A stretch of DNA of 8,532 nucleotides from an uncultured Prevotella sp. (GTDB taxonomy: Bacteria > Bacteroidota > Bacteroidia > Bacteroidales > Bacteroidaceae). A program made the translations under genes and the position numbers. Numbering within the stretch: the stretch's first letter is position 1; each line of letters opens with the position of its first letter. The DNA lies in contig USCX01000055.1 in assembly GCA_900553285.1 (NCBI GenBank), forward strand, positions 1-8,532, written 5' to 3'. Shown piece by piece: positions 4,855-8,532 of this stretch. Under the pieces are notes generated by a model, which was not told the DNA's origin, searched no databases, and saw only the letters and a program-made list of their open reading frames with translations.

Positions 4855-6144
4855 ATGGAATTTATAGTAATTCTTTTACTACTCATCATCAACGGCCTCT
4901 TTGCGCTTTACGAGATGGCCTTCGTTTCCGCAAGCAAGGTTCGCCTCGAATCCATGGCGAGCGGAGGAAGCAAGAGCGCACAAAAGCTGCTCGAACAACA
5001 GAAAAATCCAGAAAAGACCCTCTCAACCATCCAAATCGGCATCACGCTGGTGGGCATCATCTCGGGTGCCTACGGCGGAACGTCGGTAGCCGACGATTTC
5101 GTTCCCCTGTTTGCCTCCATTCCGGCCCTGGCCCCTCATGCCCAACGGATGGCCATGGCATTCACCATCATCGTCATCACGTTCCTTTCGCTCATCATCG
5201 GTGAGCTTGTCCCCAAATCGATAGCCCTCAGCCGGCCCGAACGCTGGGCCGTGGTCATGTCTCCCGTCATGCGGGCCCTCATGTGGATCGCCTATCCCGT
5301 CGTATGGGTTTTGAGCTTCACCACCCACCTCGTCAACCGCAGTCTGGGCGTCACGGGAAGCGACGATCGCCCTATTACCCAAGAGGAACTCAAAGTCATC
5401 TTGCATCAAAGTTCCGAACAGGGCGTCATCGACAAGCACGAAACGGAAATGCTGCGCGACGTGTTCCGCTTTTCAGACAAACGGGTCAACGAACTCATGA
5501 CCCCGCGCCCGGACATCGTGGCGCTCGACACCAGCGACACCAAAGAAAAAGTACTGCTCACCATACAGGAAACCAATTTCAGCAAATACCCTCTCATAGA
5601 CGACGATAAAGACGAAGTGGTCGGCGTTGTCTCCGTGAAGGACCTCATCCTGATGCTCAACAGCAACAAGCCCTTCGACCTGAAAAGCATAGCCCGGCCC
5701 GCACTCTTCATTCCGGAAACACTCGACGCCAAGCGGGTCGTTGAACTCTTCAAGAACAACAAGACCAAGTTCGCCATCATCGTCAACGAATACGGCGGTA
5801 CGGAAGGTATCATCACCCTGCATGACCTCACAGAAAGCATCTTCGGCGATATCCTCGAAGAGAACGAGCCGGAAGAACACGAAGTCGTTCACCGCAACGA
5901 CGGCTCACTACTTGTCGACGCCTCAATGAACCTCGACGACTTTATGGACGAAGTACACATCCTCAACTACGAGGACATCGAAGACGAAGGTTTCACCACC
6001 TTGGGAGGTATGGCGATGTTCTTTATCGGCCGGATTCCCAAACCGGGCGACACATTCGATTATCGCCACATCCATTTTGAAGTGGTCGACATGGATGGAG
6101 AAAGGGTAGACAAACTGCTCATCACCATTCCCAATGAGTCTTAA
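4855..6144 (+). CDS. CNNM/CorC-type membrane protein with CBS pair and transporter-associated domain
   Basis: The 429-residue inner-membrane protein belongs to the HlyC/CorC (TlyC, CNNM) family, linked to Mg2+/Co2+ handling; the old haemolysin name is probably misleading. The N-terminal DUF21/CNNM domain (~1-165) contains hydrophobic segments at about 2-22, 56-78, 100-119 and 133-155, with conserved GELVPKSIA at 116-124 and the TIQIGITLVGIISGAYGG stretch. Two CBS domains follow: MTPRPDIVALD to ~273, then ~280-334 with NEYGGTEGIITLHDLTESIFGDI. A CorC_HlyC domain ends the protein (~348-426: DGSLLVDA, DEGFTTLGGMAMFFIGRIPKPGD). The ATG is 21 bases after the YciO stop and begins directly with a membrane helix. 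CBS domains probably sense adenine nucleotides. Whether it exports or regulates cations cannot be told from sequence. Likely the last housekeeping gene of this operon. Confidence 0.92.
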   Translation: MEFIVILLLLIINGLFALYEMAFVSASKVRLESMASGGSKSAQKLLEQQKNPEKTLSTIQIGITLVGIISGAYGGTSVADDFVPLFASIPALAPHAQRMAMAFTIIVITFLSLIIGELVPKSIALSRPERWAVVMSPVMRALMWIAYPVVWVLSFTTHLVNRSLGVTGSDDRPITQEELKVILHQSSEQGVIDKHETEMLRDVFRFSDKRVNELMTPRPDIVALDTSDTKEKVLLTIQETNFSKYPLIDDDKDEVVGVVSVKDLILMLNSNKPFDLKSIARPALFIPETLDAKRVVELFKNNKTKFAIIVNEYGGTEGIITLHDLTESIFGDILEENEPEEHEVVHRNDGSLLVDASMNLDDFMDEVHILNYEDIEDEGFTTLGGMAMFFIGRIPKPGDTFDYRHIHFEVVDMDGERVDKLLITIPNES

Positions 6145-6165
6145 TTACTTGTCACATTTTTCACC

Positions 6166-6657
6166 ATGCATATCACAAAGCCACATCTCATATTGGCCGC
6201 ACTTGCCATAAGCGTCTTCCTCACAGGATGTGAGAACGACGAACAGTATCAATCTCACCCGCCCATCTTCTCCGATATCACCTTCAACAGCGATCCCCTC
6301 TACGCGGGTGACACAATTGTCGCCACTGCCATCCAGTCCCAAGGGGCCACGCTCGTGGACAGGACGACCTACGAATGGACACTGACCCAAAACGGCAATC
6401 CAGTCGACACGAAACACGAATATGTCAAAGAAGTCGTTTATCCTAACAGTCCCTCAAACCCCACAGACAAGTTCACCGTCGAACAGCCCGGCACCTACAA
6501 CCTGACACTGGAAGCCTGTTACAACATCTCCGGACAGTCCGACGGGGCCACCTACTCCAACTTCTCGCAGGACGGCAGCTTTTCCTACTCATGCACGGCC
6601 TCATTGTTTCGATACGTAATCACATTAAACAAACGAATTACAGTCGTAAAAAAATAA
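6166..6657 (+). CDS. Surface-type lipoprotein with PKD/Ig-like body
   Basis: The 163-residue product has a type II signal peptide: basic/polar start, hydrophobic LILAALAISVF and lipobox L19-T-G-C22. The mature protein would begin CENDEQ. Acidic residues right after the cysteine resemble the Bacteroidota lipoprotein export signal, so surface exposure is likely but inferred. The rest is beta-rich and contains a PKD/Ig-like pattern: YAGDTIVATA, then TTYEWTLTQNG, then FTVEQPGTYNLTLEACYN. No catalytic motif is seen. C103-type and later cysteines occur in the C-terminal half (EACYN and YSCTAS). It begins 21 bases after the CNNM stop and ends 21 bases before the secreted-protein ATG, so it may be co-transcribed with both; no good separate promoter is visible. 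Family not recognised beyond the domain style. Confidence 0.75.
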   Translation: MHITKPHLILAALAISVFLTGCENDEQYQSHPPIFSDITFNSDPLYAGDTIVATAIQSQGATLVDRTTYEWTLTQNGNPVDTKHEYVKEVVYPNSPSNPTDKFTVEQPGTYNLTLEACYNISGQSDGATYSNFSQDGSFSYSCTASLFRYVITLNKRITVVKK

Positions 6658-6678
6658 GTATCACCCAAATTAACCACT

Positions 6679-8532
6679 ATGACACATCAAATCTTGTTAG
6701 GCACACTGCTGAGTGTCGGTATGGCCGCTCCACAAATCTGCTGGGGTCAAGATGCCACCGACGAGGCTTTTCCCAAAACGGGACAATGCTACACTATCCA
6801 GCCTTGTCAAAGTGCAGGCTCATGCATCCAGGAAGAAGCCGACGGTCTGCTGAGCATCGGGACCGTAGACCCAGCCACACGTTGCTACTGGGAGTTCGTA
6901 TCAACGGACAAGCCCAATTGTTATTACATCCGCAACATGGTCTCGGGGAATTACATCCAAACGACCAAAGTGGAACAAAGCGCCCAGATCACCACCGGCC
7001 CTAACGCCGTAGAATTCTACATCGGCCAGAACACGACGGAGAGCTCCGCGGCAAACGGCTACTGGTTCATGAGTTCGACTGACAACGAGACACACGACCA
7101 GGTCAGCGACGAAACCAAAGGACTGAACCGCGGAGGCGGCGGAAAGACCGTAGTCTCATACATGTGCGGCCCCAACCGCGTCAACTCGTTCTGGAATTTC
7201 GTCGAAACTACTTACTCCTACGAAGTGCACCCCTTCAACTCTTCCGACCTCTTCAATAAGATTGAACAAGAGTATGACATTCTGACTTCGCAGGGGAATG
7301 CCCTTACGGCTAAGGCCGACGACCACACCATCAGCGCCCAGCCTGCAGACGGAGGAAACACCCAGTCGTGGTACTTCGTCGGAACGTCAAACACCGCCGG
7401 AGGCTATCTCATCGTCTCAACCGACACAAAACAACCCATCGGCAACGGAAATGCCCTCGTGGCCGACAGCATCAGCGGCATCCATTGGGGCGTATACGAA
7501 AAGATAGTGGACGGCATCACCTACTACTTCTTCCGTCCCATAACCGACGAAGAGACCGTAGGCAAGGCCCTGAACATCGACGGCGACACGCTTTTCACGT
7601 TCAAGGCGCGCCGGTCGAAATTCCAACTGAGCCACAAGATTTATAACCTGCCGTGCGGAACAACGAGCAACGCCTACATCCGCACCCTTTCGATGGAAGG
7701 AGAAGGCGTCGTGAAACCTATCGTATATCCGCTCGGAACGCTCAGCGCCAGCGGCACGTCTATTCTCCACTCGCCCATCAAGCCGACCACTGTATTCAAT
7801 CTCTTTACCCAAGACAGAGGTATCGTTGCGCGCGACAAATCGTTCACTGTAAGCACGACGTTATACCCCAACGAGCCCGAAGGCTACGAGGCTTTCATCT
7901 ATTTCGACTGGAACGGCGACGGCGTGTTCGAGACATCAAAGCCCCTGACACTTGACGACGGCAAATACAGTGCGACGATCGACGTCCCTGCCGACGCAGA
8001 AGAAAGCAGCACACGTATGCGCATCCGCCTGACCGACAACGGTCTCACCGATGCCGAAGACGACACACACGGGCAGGTTCTGGACTTCGTTGTCTACACG
8101 ACAGATGCCCCGGAAGGCTGCACCCTCAAAGTGGAAAGCTCAGCACCCAGCCGCGGGACAGTATCCATCTCGCCCGAAAAAGAGACTTATGAAGTAGGCG
8201 AAAGCGTCACGCTGACGGCCACTCCTGCCTTGTCGACCAACCGCTTTGTATGCTGGCGTGAAGGGAAGAACACACTGTCCACAAAGGCCACGTATGAATA
8301 CACCATCGACCACCCCGCCACCATCACGGCCTACTTCCGCCCCAGTCCCCGGCCCGTTCCGGTGGCTATTGAAAAGGTGACAGGCAGCGACGACATCCGC
8401 ATCGACATCAGCACTGACGACCGCACCGTCAACGTCACGGCCGACGCCCCTGTCCAGTCCATCCAGGTTTACGACGCCAAAGGCAGCCTCGTGGCCAAGT
8501 CGGCCCACAGCAGCCTCTCGCTCTCACAAGCC
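6679..8532 (+). CDS. Large secreted multidomain protein (duplicated lectin-like N-terminus, GEVED-like, InlB-like, Por-secretion-like tail), 3' end missing
   Basis: The frame is open from ATG 6679 through the window edge, 618 codons with no stop. A signal peptide covers ~1-23 (MTHQILLGTLLSVGMAA, cleavage near CWG/QD). Two similar beta-rich segments follow, at ~34-115 and ~196-275: both show Y-x-I, an aromatic W-x-F-V step (YWEFV, SWYFV) and a later Y-x-I (YYIRN, YLIVS), suggesting a duplicated ricin-like beta-trefoil; the first has five cysteines (37, 43, 49, 69, 81). Residues ~325-478 resemble a GEVED domain with YFDWNGDGVFE (calcium-loop-like, Asp410) and MRIRLTDNG, but HGQVLDFVV replaces the canonical GEVEDY. 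Residues ~481-553 are a divergent InlB B-repeat (GTVSISPEKETYEVGESVTLTATP, ITAYF). From ~562 a Por-secretion-like domain begins (IQVYDAKGSLVAKS, LSLSQA), which suggests type IX secretion or surface anchoring. Function unknown: adhesion or binding is likely, as no protease or glycosidase site is seen. Confidence 0.8.
   Translation, partial: MTHQILLGTLLSVGMAAPQICWGQDATDEAFPKTGQCYTIQPCQSAGSCIQEEADGLLSIGTVDPATRCYWEFVSTDKPNCYYIRNMVSGNYIQTTKVEQSAQITTGPNAVEFYIGQNTTESSAANGYWFMSSTDNETHDQVSDETKGLNRGGGGKTVVSYMCGPNRVNSFWNFVETTYSYEVHPFNSSDLFNKIEQEYDILTSQGNALTAKADDHTISAQPADGGNTQSWYFVGTSNTAGGYLIVSTDTKQPIGNGNALVADSISGIHWGVYEKIVDGITYYFFRPITDEETVGKALNIDGDTLFTFKARRSKFQLSHKIYNLPCGTTSNAYIRTLSMEGEGVVKPIVYPLGTLSASGTSILHSPIKPTTVFNLFTQDRGIVARDKSFTVSTTLYPNEPEGYEAFIYFDWNGDGVFETSKPLTLDDGKYSATIDVPADAEESSTRMRIRLTDNGLTDAEDDTHGQVLDFVVYTTDAPEGCTLKVESSAPSRGTVSISPEKETYEVGESVTLTATPALSTNRFVCWREGKNTLSTKATYEYTIDHPATITAYFRPSPRPVPVAIEKVTGSDDIRIDISTDDRTVNVTADAPVQSIQVYDAKGSLVAKSAHSSLSLSQA

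Noticed and set aside
6591..7646. Arg/His-rich plus-strand frames inside the secreted-protein gene
   Set aside because: They are out-of-frame shadows; the frame from 6679 stays open to the window edge and has coherent domains.

Overview
The window looks like a Bacteroidales chromosome (Bacteroidota, GC-rich for the group; Prevotellaceae or Porphyromonadaceae-like by protein style) joined at its left end to a piece of bacteriophage. Evidence for Bacteroidota: two promoters of the TTTG / TAnnTTTG type, genes without Shine-Dalgarno sequences, a DUF2520 - KdsC - Maf gene run, a lipoprotein with acidic residues after the lipobox cysteine, and a secreted protein with GEVED-like, InlB-like and Por-secretion-like C-terminal modules. 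The species cannot be fixed from sequence alone.

Layout. (1) 1-~590, minus strand: phage structural genes, namely a tail-terminator-type protein cut by the window edge, an HK97 gp10-like protein, and the 3' end of a connector-type gene. They are tightly packed and have purine-rich ribosome binding sites, unlike the rest of the window. (2) ~590-1311, minus strand: the first ~41 codons of rsmE (16S rRNA U1498 methyltransferase), joined in frame to the phage gene, and upstream of it a bifunctional-nuclease-family gene whose stop overlaps the rsmE start (ATGA) and which has a clear promoter. The missing rest of rsmE makes the join at about 575-600 either an assembly chimera or a real rearrangement. 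(3) 1312-1689: a gene-free divergent intergenic region with two different tandem arrays that share a 21-bp period; one is made of four palindromic units centred on TTCACA-N-TGTGAA. (4) 1690-6144, plus strand: a compact housekeeping operon with its own promoter: nitroreductase, Rossmann/DUF2520 protein, KdsC phosphatase (LPS Kdo synthesis), Maf nucleotide pyrophosphatase, YciO-type YrdC-domain protein and a CNNM/CorC membrane protein with CBS domains. (5) 6166-8532, plus strand: a small surface-type lipoprotein with a PKD/Ig-like body and a large multidomain secreted protein that runs off the right edge; these two probably act at the cell surface.

The housekeeping genes are ordinary. The parts that merit a second look are the rsmE/phage join, the paired 21-bp arrays between the divergent promoters, and the lipoprotein/secreted protein pair. 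I do not see a defence system, CRISPR array, RNA gene or insertion sequence.
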